The notes beneath the pieces are model-generated. The model searched no databases. It was not told the DNA's origin and saw only the letters and a program-made list of their open reading frames with translations. A program made the position numbers and the translations under genes. A stretch of 64,000 nucleotides of DNA, from assembly GCF_032773895.1 (NCBI RefSeq), contig NZ_CP120416.1:4493001-4557000 (forward strand), read 5' to 3'. The stretch is from Teredinibacter sp. KSP-S5-2 (lineage in GTDB: Bacteria; Pseudomonadota; Gammaproteobacteria; Pseudomonadales; Cellvibrionaceae). Positions 1 through 8,749 of the stretch are shown piece by piece; the stretch's first letter is position 1, and every line of letters starts with the position of its first letter.

Positions 1-42
1 ACCAGCCCTAGACAACGATATTATGATCAAGCATCACACATT

Positions 43-1179
43 CTATTTAAGCCGTAAATGCACCAACGTTTCTATATGTGGAGTGTGGGGAAACTGATCC
101 AAAGGTTGAACCTCGATAATTTTATATTTGTTATCTTGGAAAAATTGAATATCTCGCACCAGAGTTGCGAGATCACAGGATATATAAAAAATATTCTCCA
201 TCTTATTCTTCTTACGCAACAATTTATTTTTACTTTTCAATCCATCTCTTGGGGGATCAAGTATCAGGGTGTCAAAATCATTACGCAGGTTGTATATTTT
301 TTCAAAGACCTTTTCGTCAAACAGATTGGCAACCAGGCTTTTTACATTGGGTAGTTTTTTTTCACTCAATGTTTGAATTGCCTGTTGATCGCCTTCCACC
401 GCGAGTATATGCCGATCGGCGTTTGCAATCACCTCGGTAAAATTACCTGAACCGCAGAATAACTCCAATATGGTATTACAACCACTGGTATCGGCTTTTT
501 CGGTCAACCATTCACGCATTCGAATATTCTGCCTGGAGTTACCCTGTTGGAAGGGTAGCCGTTTGTTGACACTGACATTTTCAAAATCGGTGTTTTCATC
601 AATATCCAGTGTTAGCCATTTTTCCCTTTTGGCCGGCACCCAATTAGGGTTCGGCAATTTACGAATTAATTGCTCCAGGGTTTTTCGATTGGCAGGCGAC
701 AGAATCAGGCAATCCTGAATTGCAGCGATCTGGTTTGTTCCTTCGGCAACAAAGCCCAACTCCACACCATCAGTTTTAAACTGCGCCCGGTTACGGTACC
801 CCAGTGGCTCTGCCGCCCATATGGGTTGTACTTTATCTTCCGCACCCAGGCGTTCAAAGTAATCTGTGACTCGTTTTTGCTTGGCCACGAGTTGTTGTTG
901 ATAGTCAACAAACATCCAAGGGCAACCGCCACACTCATGTTTAGTAAAACCATGATGAGCGCAAGGCGGTTCACACCGTGCAAGGCTCGGCATAATCACT
1001 TCCACCAGTTGGCCAATAAATGCCCTTCCTTTTTTGCCAACAATCTTTATCCGACAGGTTTCTCCCGTCCAGACACCGGGAACAAACACCACTGCACCCG
1101 ATTCATGCGGCGCAATACCCCGTCCATCACTCGCAATATCGCGAATAACCGCCTCAAATATCAAACCCACTTTTGCCAT
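43..1179 (-). CDS. TRAM-domain RNA (uracil-C5)-methyltransferase, TrmA/RlmC/RlmD family
   Basis: Predicted SAM-dependent enzyme that methylates C5 of a uridine in rRNA or tRNA. A short TRAM-like domain (about residues 5-65) is followed by four cysteines spaced like a 4Fe-4S site (about C69, C73, C83, C86). Then come the SAM motif LELFCGSG (about 238), DPPRDG (about 308) and SCDLATLVRD, which holds the presumed catalytic Cys (about 335). The ATG at 1179 is preferred over an in-frame GTG at 1197 because the TRAM fold begins right after it. The family is clear; whether the target is tRNA U54 or a 23S rRNA site cannot be settled from motifs. It diverges from the lipoprotein gene at 1256. Confidence 0.88.
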   Translation of the reverse strand: MAKVGLIFEAVIRDIASDGRGIAPHESGAVVFVPGVWTGETCRIKIVGKKGRAFIGQLVEVIMPSLARCEPPCAHHGFTKHECGGCPWMFVDYQQQLVAKQKRVTDYFERLGAEDKVQPIWAAEPLGYRNRAQFKTDGVELGFVAEGTNQIAAIQDCLILSPANRKTLEQLIRKLPNPNWVPAKREKWLTLDIDENTDFENVSVNKRLPFQQGNSRQNIRMREWLTEKADTSGCNTILELFCGSGNFTEVIANADRHILAVEGDQQAIQTLSEKKLPNVKSLVANLFDEKVFEKIYNLRNDFDTLILDPPRDGLKSKNKLLRKKNKMENIFYISCDLATLVRDIQFFQDNKYKIIEVQPLDQFPHTPHIETLVHLRLK

Positions 1180-1255
1180 GACAATACCGCTATACACTCA
1201 CTCAGGCGCAGTTTATCATCGTTACTTGCCACACTAACCAGAAATAAGGTGATTC

Positions 1256-1573
1256 ATGAAAACACACTCCATCATATGTGTTGTATTCAGTTCACTGCTG
1301 ATGATGAGTTGTTCAGCCAGCAAAGATTCCCCACCCCCTGTTGTTGAGGCCCAACCACAGATAACCCCCTGCCCGGAAGAAAGGCCGCAATTCTGCACAC
1401 GTGACTACCGACCAGTATGCGCGCAGAAGGATACCGGTATTCGCTGTGTCACTACGCCCTGCAATTCTTACGAATATTTCACCGCAGGTAACGCTTGTAC
1501 CGCATGTGCAGATGAGAAAGTCATTGGCTATACACCCGGTGAATGCCAGGAGAACACGCAAGAACCATCATGA
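1256..1573 (+). CDS. Small Kazal-like cysteine-rich lipoprotein
   Basis: A 105-residue protein with a lipoprotein signal peptide: a hydrophobic stretch ends in MMSC, with the lipidated Cys near residue 19. The mature part has about eight cysteines in a pattern (C-x7-C-x7-C ... C-x2-C ... GEC) with the PVC motif of bacterial Kazal-type domains. It is probably anchored in the outer membrane and may be a protease inhibitor or just a disulfide-stabilised envelope protein; that function is inferred from the fold only. Its stop overlaps the ATG of the patatin gene (ATGA at 1570-1573), so the two are likely translationally coupled. Confidence 0.75.
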   Translation: MKTHSIICVVFSSLLMMSCSASKDSPPPVVEAQPQITPCPEERPQFCTRDYRPVCAQKDTGIRCVTTPCNSYEYFTAGNACTACADEKVIGYTPGECQENTQEPS

Positions 1574-2394
1574 TTCTGACTGAACTCGCGCAATCAAAAA
1601 AAAACTTCGCCCTCGCACTGAGCGGCGGCGGTGTAAAAGGACTGGCCCACATTGCCCTGTTAAAAGAGTTTGATCGACACGGACTCCGCCCCAGTTTGAT
1701 ATCCGGTACCAGCATGGGTGCCATTATCGGGGCGCTCTATGCCCGGGGCTTATCTGGCCAGGAAATTGAAGATAAGGTAAGAAGCCATATTCTGCAGAAG
1801 GGTGAAAAAGTTAAAAGTGTATTCAAAAGGCGCAAACACCTGCTGAAGTGGGCCAAAGTCTTCACTTTTGAAAAATCACGTGGTGGTTTTTTTACTGCTG
1901 ACGGTTTATTTGAGCATCTGTTCTATGAACTAAAAGACTGCCATTTTTCCGACCTGGCTACCCCGTTTGTTGCGGTGGCAACGGACTTTTACACTGGCCA
2001 CGAGGTGGAGCTTAGCCAAGGCGAACTCTTAACCGCCGTTAAAGCCAGTATGGCGGTTCCCGGCGTGTTTGCACCGGTCGAAGTCAATGATCGCCTTTTG
2101 GTCGACGGAGGGGTAGTAAACAATCTACCGGTAAAACAGATTTTTAATAAAGCGGATGTAACATTTGCCTCAGACGTCATATCCCTTCATCAAAAACGCG
2201 ATCCAAACCCGATACAGTCGCTGTCAGGTTCGGTAAATATTATGTTGAGGCAGTCTACACGTCTGCAATTAGAGGCTTATCCGGTTACACATTTAATTGA
2301 GCCTGATACAACCGGAGTGGAGCTGTTTGACTTCAGAAAAATTGGAAAAATATTAACCATGTCTGAGCAATCTGTACGGGAGCAAATTAGTTGA
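1570..2394 (+). CDS. Patatin-like phospholipase, RssA type
   Basis: A 274-residue cytoplasmic serine hydrolase of the patatin family. Visible are the oxyanion loop SGGGVKG (18-24), the nucleophile elbow GTSMG with Ser48, and the second dyad residue in DGG (Asp179). The length and the lack of a signal peptide match RssA/YlbK-type proteins, which act on acyl esters of phospholipids. The start at 1570 was chosen because it overlaps the upstream stop by four bases and sits just before the conserved core; an ATG at 1543 in the same frame lies inside the lipoprotein gene. The physiological substrate is not evident. Confidence 0.88.
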   Translation: MILTELAQSKKNFALALSGGGVKGLAHIALLKEFDRHGLRPSLISGTSMGAIIGALYARGLSGQEIEDKVRSHILQKGEKVKSVFKRRKHLLKWAKVFTFEKSRGGFFTADGLFEHLFYELKDCHFSDLATPFVAVATDFYTGHEVELSQGELLTAVKASMAVPGVFAPVEVNDRLLVDGGVVNNLPVKQIFNKADVTFASDVISLHQKRDPNPIQSLSGSVNIMLRQSTRLQLEAYPVTHLIEPDTTGVELFDFRKIGKILTMSEQSVREQIS

Positions 2395-2423
2395 TCACTC
2401 CCGCTAAATATACAGGCTAGCCT

Positions 2424-3245
2424 ATGCGTATTAGCGTTATTATCCCTTTCTACCAAGCCTACTCGTTTTTTGAAGAGGCGTTAAAATCTGTCGTCGACCA
2501 AACCTATCCCGCTCAGGAAATTCTCGTCATCGATGACGAATGCTCCGAGAAATCCACAAAGTTTTTATCCTCATTTTCACAAATATCCGTTATTACACAT
2601 TCACATAATAAAGGCGTAGCCGCCGCCAGAAATACCGGCATAGCCCACGCCAACTGCGAGTGGATTGCATTTTTGGATGCCGACGATTTATGGTTACCGG
2701 AGAAACTGGAAAAACAGATGCAGTTTCTTAGCGAAAACCCAAACGTAATTGCCTGTCACACCGGGATAATAACGTTTGACGGGGAAAAAGACCTTAAAAC
2801 ATTTATCGATAAACCCCACCGGATTACGCTACAAGATATGCTGGCAAGCAGTCACGTTTGCCCACCAGCAACACTCATAAAAAAAGAGGTGATCTGTGAA
2901 GTTGGTTTATATGATGAGCAATTCGGTTGTACGGAAGATCACGATCTGATTCTTCGTGTTGTCAACGCGGGTTATCAAATTGGTTTTATTGCACAGGCTT
3001 TGGTAAAAGTCAGACGCATGAACCAGGGAAATATATCATCCCAATGGAAGCCAATACTAAAAGGCAATTTTGCTTTGCTGAGGAAACACCACTTACTATA
3101 TAAACACCACCCAGAAATCCGATCGCGCTTTTTCTACCAGACATTGGTTACAGCCAGCGGTAAAGCTCCCTGGTTAACAGCAAAAATCCTTTCTGTAATA
3201 GCAAAACTATACCAGGTCACCCATAGAAAGCGGTTGGGCGGTTAG
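2424..3245 (+). CDS. Family 2 glycosyltransferase
   Basis: A 273-residue GT-A glycosyltransferase. The N-terminus SVIIPFYQA, the nucleotide-binding VIDDE, the metal-binding DADD (85-88) and the later acidic motif TEDHD (about 171) are all in the usual order, so it should be an active inverting enzyme using a nucleotide sugar. No membrane anchor is visible. It lies 29 bases after the patatin gene and converges with the flavoprotein gene, overlapping it by four bases. The acceptor (LPS, exopolysaccharide or protein glycan) is not indicated by the neighbours. Confidence 0.9.
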   Translation: MRISVIIPFYQAYSFFEEALKSVVDQTYPAQEILVIDDECSEKSTKFLSSFSQISVITHSHNKGVAAARNTGIAHANCEWIAFLDADDLWLPEKLEKQMQFLSENPNVIACHTGIITFDGEKDLKTFIDKPHRITLQDMLASSHVCPPATLIKKEVICEVGLYDEQFGCTEDHDLILRVVNAGYQIGFIAQALVKVRRMNQGNISSQWKPILKGNFALLRKHHLLYKHHPEIRSRFFYQTLVTASGKAPWLTAKILSVIAKLYQVTHRKRLGG

Positions 3246-4414
3246 ACATACTGGCCGGCACAATAACCACTTGACCAAGCCCATTGGAAATTATATCCAC
3301 CTAACCAACCAGTCACGTCCAACACTTCACCAATAAAGTACAAACCGTCAACGGTGTTAGCTGCAAATGTTTTTGAGGATATATCATTTGTATCGACACC
3401 TCCGCGAGTCACTTCCGCTGTTCGATACCCTTCCGTGCCAGAAGGTTTGAATTGCCAAGACTTAAAGTGCGTAACGATGTTTGACATCTCCTCCTGAGTC
3501 AATTGGTGAAACGGTTTATTTAATCCTATTTGTTCCAACCATATTTGACTGAATCGTTTAGGCACAAACTCACCCAAAAGATTTCGCAGCTCACTTTTAC
3601 TTTGTTGCTCCCGCCAGGAATTGAAATATTCATTCAAATCAATGTCAGGTAGAAAATCTATCGTGACTTGTTCACCGAGATCCCAGTAGTTAGTAATTTG
3701 CAATACTGCGGGACCACTCAGCCCTCGATGAGTAAATAACAGAGCATCTTTAAAAGACTGATGTTTACATTGAATAGTGACATCTAAAGACAAACCCGAA
3801 AGTTGTTTTGCGATTTCCAAACTATTCCCGGTAAGCGTAAAAGGAACCAGGGATGCCTGGTAAGGAATAATATTTAAACCAAATTGTTTGGCGATATCAA
3901 AACCAAACGCCGTTGCCCCCATAGTGGGAATAGATAGACCACCTGTGGCGACAACCAGAGATTCAGATTTAATATCGCCGATTGAGGTTACACATTTGAA
4001 ATTTTTATTCTTTTTAATTTTTTCAATCGAACACTGAGTGACAATATCCACACCCGCTTTGTCACATTCCGCCAGGAGAATATTTAATATATCCTGCGCT
4101 TTGTTCTCACAGAAGAGCTGGCCTTTGGTTTTTTCGTAGTACGCCAGGTGATACTTATCAACCAAACTGATAAAGTCATATTGCGTGTAACGGCTTAAGG
4201 CAGATTTACAAAAATGGGGATTTTGAGAAATAAAATTTTCCGGCTCAATATAGTAGTTGGTAAAATTACAGCGCCCGCCACCGGACATGAGAATTTTCTT
4301 CCCCACTTTATTTGCATGGTCCAATACAGCAACTTTTCGCCCCCGGTGTCCCGCTGTTGCGGCGCACATTAACCCAGCTGCACCACCACCCAGAATCACC
4401 ACATCGTATTTCAT
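3242..4414 (-). CDS. FAD-dependent oxidoreductase, HI0933/YhiN (BaiN-like) family
   Basis: A 390-residue flavoprotein. The N-terminal dinucleotide motif is VVILGGGAAGLMCA, followed by HANKVGKKILMSGGGRCNFTN, the family signature. ATGGLSIPTMGATAFGF lies in mid-protein, and the C-terminus has YFIGEVLDVTGWLGGYN and FQWAWSSG. These place it in the HI0933-like family, often annotated as aminoacetone oxidase or NAD(P)/FAD oxidoreductase with poorly known physiology. The first possible codon is GTG at 4417; the adjacent ATG at 4414 is taken as the start. Full length for the family. Confidence 0.9.
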   Translation of the reverse strand: MKYDVVILGGGAAGLMCAATAGHRGRKVAVLDHANKVGKKILMSGGGRCNFTNYYIEPENFISQNPHFCKSALSRYTQYDFISLVDKYHLAYYEKTKGQLFCENKAQDILNILLAECDKAGVDIVTQCSIEKIKKNKNFKCVTSIGDIKSESLVVATGGLSIPTMGATAFGFDIAKQFGLNIIPYQASLVPFTLTGNSLEIAKQLSGLSLDVTIQCKHQSFKDALLFTHRGLSGPAVLQITNYWDLGEQVTIDFLPDIDLNEYFNSWREQQSKSELRNLLGEFVPKRFSQIWLEQIGLNKPFHQLTQEEMSNIVTHFKSWQFKPSGTEGYRTAEVTRGGVDTNDISSKTFAANTVDGLYFIGEVLDVTGWLGGYNFQWAWSSGYCAGQYV

Positions 4415-4417
4415 CAC

Positions 4418-5273
4418 ATCAAGTTACCTATGCTGGATCATTACCTACCTCAGGGCACACGCTGCACACTTTTCCCCCAGGCACTAAAAAACCCGCAAAA
4501 GATACGTTGTTATCATTCAGCACGCAACTTTCTCCGAAATCAGCGCATATTCGCTACAAGCTTTTCCTTTATGTCAAAACACCGATGCTTTTCATTAATG
4601 GGAGACGTAGACTCAACAGGAATGCGATCATTAGATGACCAATTGATTGACCCTTAGGTCTATCTTAACTAAGGACTCAAACTCGAACCCCGGACATGTC
4701 AACACGAATCGCCGCTACACAATCAGGCTTTCAATTGTGGCGCTATTTCGATCAGCTTTAACCCCATACATATTGTGAATAAGTCTTATTGTTTTCCTGG
4801 CTGGTTTAAACGTTAAACACAATCAATATGACAGTTTTATTACAGATTAAGAGGCTCGAAAAGCATCAATCCGGGTATAGAAAACGGGCAAGCATTTAAT
4901 TAAGAGAAACTGAAATATAACTGACGTATGTTTGCGCAATATTAAAACGACTGGATATATTATTATTTTTTTGTCTCAAACTAAAAATATGCACCAATAT
5001 ATTGCTTGCTTTGATGAATATATCTTTATAGTCTAAAGAGATAAACATTAAATAGTACTTTGTTCTTCAAAATCTTTTTTTTGTCACTATATTAATCTAC
5101 AAGAGATGCTTTTTTCGTAATACTTACAAAAAATAAAAATACTAGAAGAGTGAAGTACCTGTATTTACCAGTTTTTTAATACTCTTAAGCACTGAAATAT
5201 AAATCAAGACAGATCGTCCTTTATGTTTATGGCAGATAGGTAGAAGCTGGTTGTCATACCAAGGAGCGATTGT
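4418..5273. other. AT-rich gene-poor stretch
   Basis: About 850 bases without a convincing gene between two conserved genes. It is strongly AT-rich from about 4780 to 5200. On the minus strand near 4671-4693 there is a sequence resembling a tRNA T-arm (ggttcgag within ccggggttcgagtttgag), but its stem does not pair and no other cloverleaf arm was found. An inverted repeat (CACAAT/ATTGTG) lies at about 4717-4739. This could be a decayed island edge; nothing firmer can be said. Confidence 0.4.
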
Positions 5274-5861
5274 ATGCATAAGTTGTATCCTTCAGATTTG
5301 TGGAGCATTGAAATTTACTCTGCAAAGCGACATCAATTTCAACAGCAGGTTGGTGCTCACAAAAAAAACAGGCAAATTGTATTAGGCGACTGTGTAACCG
5401 TTACTTTTGAAGATGAGGTAACGGTTCGCTATAGAATTCAGGAACTTATCCGGTCTGAAAGGATTATTGACAAGCAGCAGCTACAGCATGAGCTGGATTT
5501 ATATAACCCGCTAATTCCCAACGGAAATAATTGGAAGTGCACGGTCAGCACAACTTTTTCTCGCACCCAAATCAGTCACAGTTTTTTGGATGATATTGAA
5601 GGCAAAATTTGGTTAACCGTGGATGGCTGCGCACCTTTGAGAGCAGAAATCCGTCTGAGCAAAGTACAAGCACGACTCGATGACAAGCCAGCGACCCTTC
5701 GTTATCTTCAGTTCGATCTTACAAAAGATATGATTACCAAACTACAACATGGAAGCCCATTATTTATGGGAGTAGACCACCCAGGCTACTGGGTGGATAA
5801 AACCTCTATCGGCAAACACATCGTTACTGAATTAGTAACGGATTTGGCGTCGATAAATTAA
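5274..5861 (+). CDS. DUF3501 family protein
   Basis: A 195-residue protein matching my memory of DUF3501: an N-terminal segment with AHKKNRQIVLGD, then QELIRSERI, then ELDLYNPLIPNGNNWKCT, and a C-terminal FDLTKDMITKLQHG with MGVDHPGY. There is no signal peptide or membrane segment. In other bacteria the family is often next to an Fe-S oxidoreductase or rubrerythrin gene, but here it stands alone between an AT-rich gap and a convergent small gene. A good ribosome site (AAGGAG, about 5262) precedes the ATG. Function unknown. Confidence 0.75.
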   Translation: MHKLYPSDLWSIEIYSAKRHQFQQQVGAHKKNRQIVLGDCVTVTFEDEVTVRYRIQELIRSERIIDKQQLQHELDLYNPLIPNGNNWKCTVSTTFSRTQISHSFLDDIEGKIWLTVDGCAPLRAEIRLSKVQARLDDKPATLRYLQFDLTKDMITKLQHGSPLFMGVDHPGYWVDKTSIGKHIVTELVTDLASIN

Positions 5862-5874
5862 AATTTAATGCAAA

Positions 5875-6114
5875 TTATTCCCAGAACTGGTTTTTTATCT
5901 CGTCCATTTTTTCCAACAGCGGGCCATCTAACTCTTCCGGTCTGACCCGGTTAATTATGTTGTTCAACACCCGCCGTTCATTTGCATCCAGTTCACCGTC
6001 ACGCATGGCGATATCAAAAATCTTGCCTAATTCTTCCGCATCAAGCTTGCCATCATCTGCAAAGCAATTGATGGATTTAAACGTCATTTCTAGATAATCT
6101 TTGCTTTCGGCCAT
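5875..6114 (-). CDS. Small TerB-like acidic protein
   Basis: A 79-residue acidic protein. The segment DDGKLDAEELGKIFDIAMRD followed by GELDANERRVLNNII repeats the D-G-x-L/E-x-x-E pattern of TerB/DjlA-type helical domains, which bind metal or act as scaffolds. There is no signal peptide. It is transcribed with the zinc-ribbon membrane protein upstream (14-base gap, ribosome site GGAGG before the ATG). Function unknown. Confidence 0.6.
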   Translation of the reverse strand: MAESKDYLEMTFKSINCFADDGKLDAEELGKIFDIAMRDGELDANERRVLNNIINRVRPEELDGPLLEKMDEIKNQFWE

Positions 6115-6127
6115 GACCGCCTCCCAA

Positions 6128-6694
6128 TTAATTCATTTTCCAGAAACCCCACTCTGATTCCTGCTCTTTAAGGTTAGTACCTGATGCGATCAGCATGGAG
6201 ATTTGGTTGTTTTGTTGATCTTTGTTTTTCCAGAAGCCCCAGAATTTATCACTTTCCAGATGGCGGTTGCCAAGATCCAGATCATCAAATTGGGTTGCCA
6301 GGAGTCCGTCAAAAATCGGTACATCCACTTCCGTTGGAACACTCTTGATCATTTGATAGCGTAACCAATCACCGGGGATAGAAAGATATTTGAAGACCGC
6401 CAGACCAAACAAAACAGGCAAAACGATGCCCAGAAAGCACATAACGTATTGATTTTCATGCAGGTTTAGCAAAAAAGTAAGATTAAAAACGACACTCAAA
6501 CCCAGCAATGGAGGAAAGATATAATTCTCATTCCTATGTCGGTTAACAATAAGCACCACCCCGCAGTGAGGACAGACCTGTGGCTTATCGTAATAAACGC
6601 CTCCCCATTTCAGGCCTGCTCGATGCAAAGGCAGGAGACAATTCGGACATGATCGATTCATAATTCCCTCTGGCATTTCTCCAAAATGACACAC
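6128..6694 (-). CDS. Zinc-ribbon membrane protein, hypothetical
   Basis: A 188-residue protein. The N-terminus carries two CxxC knuckles (CPNCLLPLHRAG and VCPHCGVVL), typical of a zinc ribbon. Two adjacent transmembrane helices follow (about residues 62-110). The C-terminal cytoplasmic part has a repeated short element, FWGFWKN and EWGFWKMN. No known family was recognised beyond the zinc ribbon. It probably forms a two-gene unit with the TerB-like gene downstream. The ATG at 6694 is first; an internal ATG 11 codons on would also keep the ribbon. Confidence 0.6.
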   Translation of the reverse strand: MCHFGEMPEGIMNRSCPNCLLPLHRAGLKWGGVYYDKPQVCPHCGVVLIVNRHRNENYIFPPLLGLSVVFNLTFLLNLHENQYVMCFLGIVLPVLFGLAVFKYLSIPGDWLRYQMIKSVPTEVDVPIFDGLLATQFDDLDLGNRHLESDKFWGFWKNKDQQNNQISMLIASGTNLKEQESEWGFWKMN

Positions 6695-6890
6695 CTAAAA
6701 GCAATATTAGACGACACAATAAATTATAATGCGACCGTTATTTGCGTTTTTAAGCGTAAAAATTGAAATCGTGGGTAGGGGAGTATGCGGCTATGCCATC
6801 TAAGCTAGAGATAGGAGGCTTGCTCGAGCAGGGCAGTTAGCGCATCTATAACCGATACCTAACCACCAAGCTCTCATTTATTGCATTTGG

Positions 6891-7973
6891 CTATACTGCT
6901 TTATCTTGTTTCAGGACGACTAACTTACATTTTGCAATCGAACTAACAAGCAAAAGCTTAATATTACGCTCTCCGTATTTCGCAATAACGTAAGCCACAG
7001 CGCACAAAACCAGAACCGGCAAGATTGGATAGAGTAGCCCGTTGTAGCCAGCATCCAACTTACCCAACTTGATAATCATCGCTATCATCGCGTTTTCGTG
7101 GATTAGGTAAAGCGGGTAACTGATAAAACCAAAAAACAGGAACACCCGAGCGACTAACACCCTTTGCGCCAAACGGCTTACCAAAGAAAGAGCAAAGATC
7201 GCTGAAATAATCCATGCACCAACAATATCGTATGCCGTAAAGTGTCGAACAAAAATAGAAGAAACCGCCGAAATTACACAGCCATATATAAACCAGCTGT
7301 TTTGCCTTTCTTTGAAATAAATGTAGAAACACGCCCCAGCTGCAAACCAGCCAAAATATTCAAATGTCATTACAACAGAAATTTTATGGGCTAAAACAAG
7401 AGGGAGGAACTGTGAGTAACCAACAAGCTGCTCGGAAACCACACTCATGACGTAGACCGCAAGCAAGCTTAGAACAAGAATATTTCTGCCAGCAACGAAA
7501 TAGACAATAGCGGCAAAAATATAAAATTTAAACTCAACATACAGTGACCAATAAGCACCCTCAAGGGACTCAAAGGAATGGCCAAATATCTTACCGAGAA
7601 TATCCGGTTCCATGAACGTTAAGCCAGGAATGAGATGGATCGCATCAACCTGACCAGCAGGGCGCTCCAGAAAGAACCCTTGCGAAGCAAACACCAGCAG
7701 CGAGCAAATAAGCATACCAGGAAATAATCTTAACCACCTGCGGTAGACAAAGGTCTTTATGCCATCACATTTTTCCAGTGTCATTAAAATCACAAAACCG
7801 GAAATTAGGAAGAATAACTCAACACCCAACCATCCCATTTTAAAGATGGCCACATGCTGGTAGCTATCACCATATGGAACCAACGCTGGCCAGCGCGAAA
7901 AGGCATGGTAGCCAATCACCATCAAAATGGCCAAGCCACGCATACCATCCAAAAAGTCAATTCTATTTGACAC
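6891..7973 (-). CDS. Acyltransferase family 3 (O-antigen/EPS acetylase-like)
   Basis: A 360-residue polytopic membrane protein of the acyltransferase-3 family. The N-terminus RIDFLDGMRGLAILMVIGYH contains the usual first-helix R/D and catalytic His, and GVELFFLISGFVI is the second family signature. About ten hydrophobic helices follow. Such enzymes move acyl groups, usually acetyl, across the inner membrane onto glycans. It lies 17 bases after an SGNH hydrolase gene on the same strand; acyltransferase-3 and SGNH domains often cooperate or are fused, so a shared job in acylating a surface glycan is a reasonable inference. Confidence 0.9.
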   Translation of the reverse strand: MSNRIDFLDGMRGLAILMVIGYHAFSRWPALVPYGDSYQHVAIFKMGWLGVELFFLISGFVILMTLEKCDGIKTFVYRRWLRLFPGMLICSLLVFASQGFFLERPAGQVDAIHLIPGLTFMEPDILGKIFGHSFESLEGAYWSLYVEFKFYIFAAIVYFVAGRNILVLSLLAVYVMSVVSEQLVGYSQFLPLVLAHKISVVMTFEYFGWFAAGACFYIYFKERQNSWFIYGCVISAVSSIFVRHFTAYDIVGAWIISAIFALSLVSRLAQRVLVARVFLFFGFISYPLYLIHENAMIAMIIKLGKLDAGYNGLLYPILPVLVLCAVAYVIAKYGERNIKLLLVSSIAKCKLVVLKQDKAV

Positions 7974-7990
7974 TGTACTCTCCCAAACCG

Positions 7991-8725
7991 CTACTTAATC
8001 GCTATTTGTAACGCGTGAATAAAAGGTTGATAACCCGTGGGGTTTAAATGCAAACCATCACCGATATGCAAGATACGTTTTAGGTTGCCATTAGCATCCT
8101 TCATATCAGCCCCTGCATCGATAAATACCGCACCATGCTTTTTGGCTAACATATTCAGAGCATTGTTAATTTCGCCAATACGTTGGTTGTAGCCTAAAAG
8201 CCCTGATGAAGCCTGTTCATCCACGGGGAGGATAGCGCTTAACACCACTTTCACCTTGGACGGTAACCGTTGCAATATTGTTTCGATATTTGCCACGATC
8301 GCCTGGTTACTGCTGGCCCCCGCAAGGTCGTTTACACCAATCGCAATAACAATGACAGATGCACTTTCCAAATAGCGATAGTCTTCAATTCTGCGAATAA
8401 CACCTGCGCTGGTATCACCACCAATACCCAGGTTAACCGCGTTACCAGCAACAGCATTAACAGCCAATCCCTGAATAATTGAATCACCGATGAAAAGCAC
8501 CGCACCCTTTGGGATGTTGCCACTTACCCGCTGATGAAAGGTGACCATATTTTGGTAGAACCTGTTCTGATCATACACAGCCAAACCAAGCTTTCCGGCA
8601 AATAGGTCTGCATAATAGGGGCGCACTATTAACAATGCCAGTATTGCGTGCAGAATCCCCACATAGATAGCAATACATATGATTAAAACACGAGTTTTAC
8701 TGCTGTATGAACTAGCCATATACAC
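7991..8725 (-). CDS. Membrane-anchored SGNH/GDSL hydrolase
   Basis: A 244-residue esterase-like protein. One N-terminal transmembrane helix (about 12-34) is followed by a periplasmic SGNH domain: GDSI with nucleophile Ser82, an oxyanion Gly in LGIGGD (about 100), GVNDLAG with Asn132, and the Asp223/His226 pair in DGLHLNPTGY. All four blocks are intact, so activity is expected. It precedes the acyltransferase-3 gene in an apparent two-gene operon and probably transfers or removes acyl groups on an exported glycan or lipid. Confidence 0.88.
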   Translation of the reverse strand: MYMASSYSSKTRVLIICIAIYVGILHAILALLIVRPYYADLFAGKLGLAVYDQNRFYQNMVTFHQRVSGNIPKGAVLFIGDSIIQGLAVNAVAGNAVNLGIGGDTSAGVIRRIEDYRYLESASVIVIAIGVNDLAGASSNQAIVANIETILQRLPSKVKVVLSAILPVDEQASSGLLGYNQRIGEINNALNMLAKKHGAVFIDAGADMKDANGNLKRILHIGDGLHLNPTGYQPFIHALQIAIK

Positions 8726-8749
8726 CTTACAAAACGTATTTATTCATGA

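Noticed and set aside
670-1347. 225-codon open frame opposite the RNA methyltransferase gene
   Set aside because: Antisense shadow; it runs through a conserved gene and into the lipoprotein gene with no family features.
4660-4745. Possible tRNA gene on the minus strand
   Set aside because: Only a T-loop-like ggttcgag is visible; its stem does not pair and acceptor, D and anticodon arms are missing.
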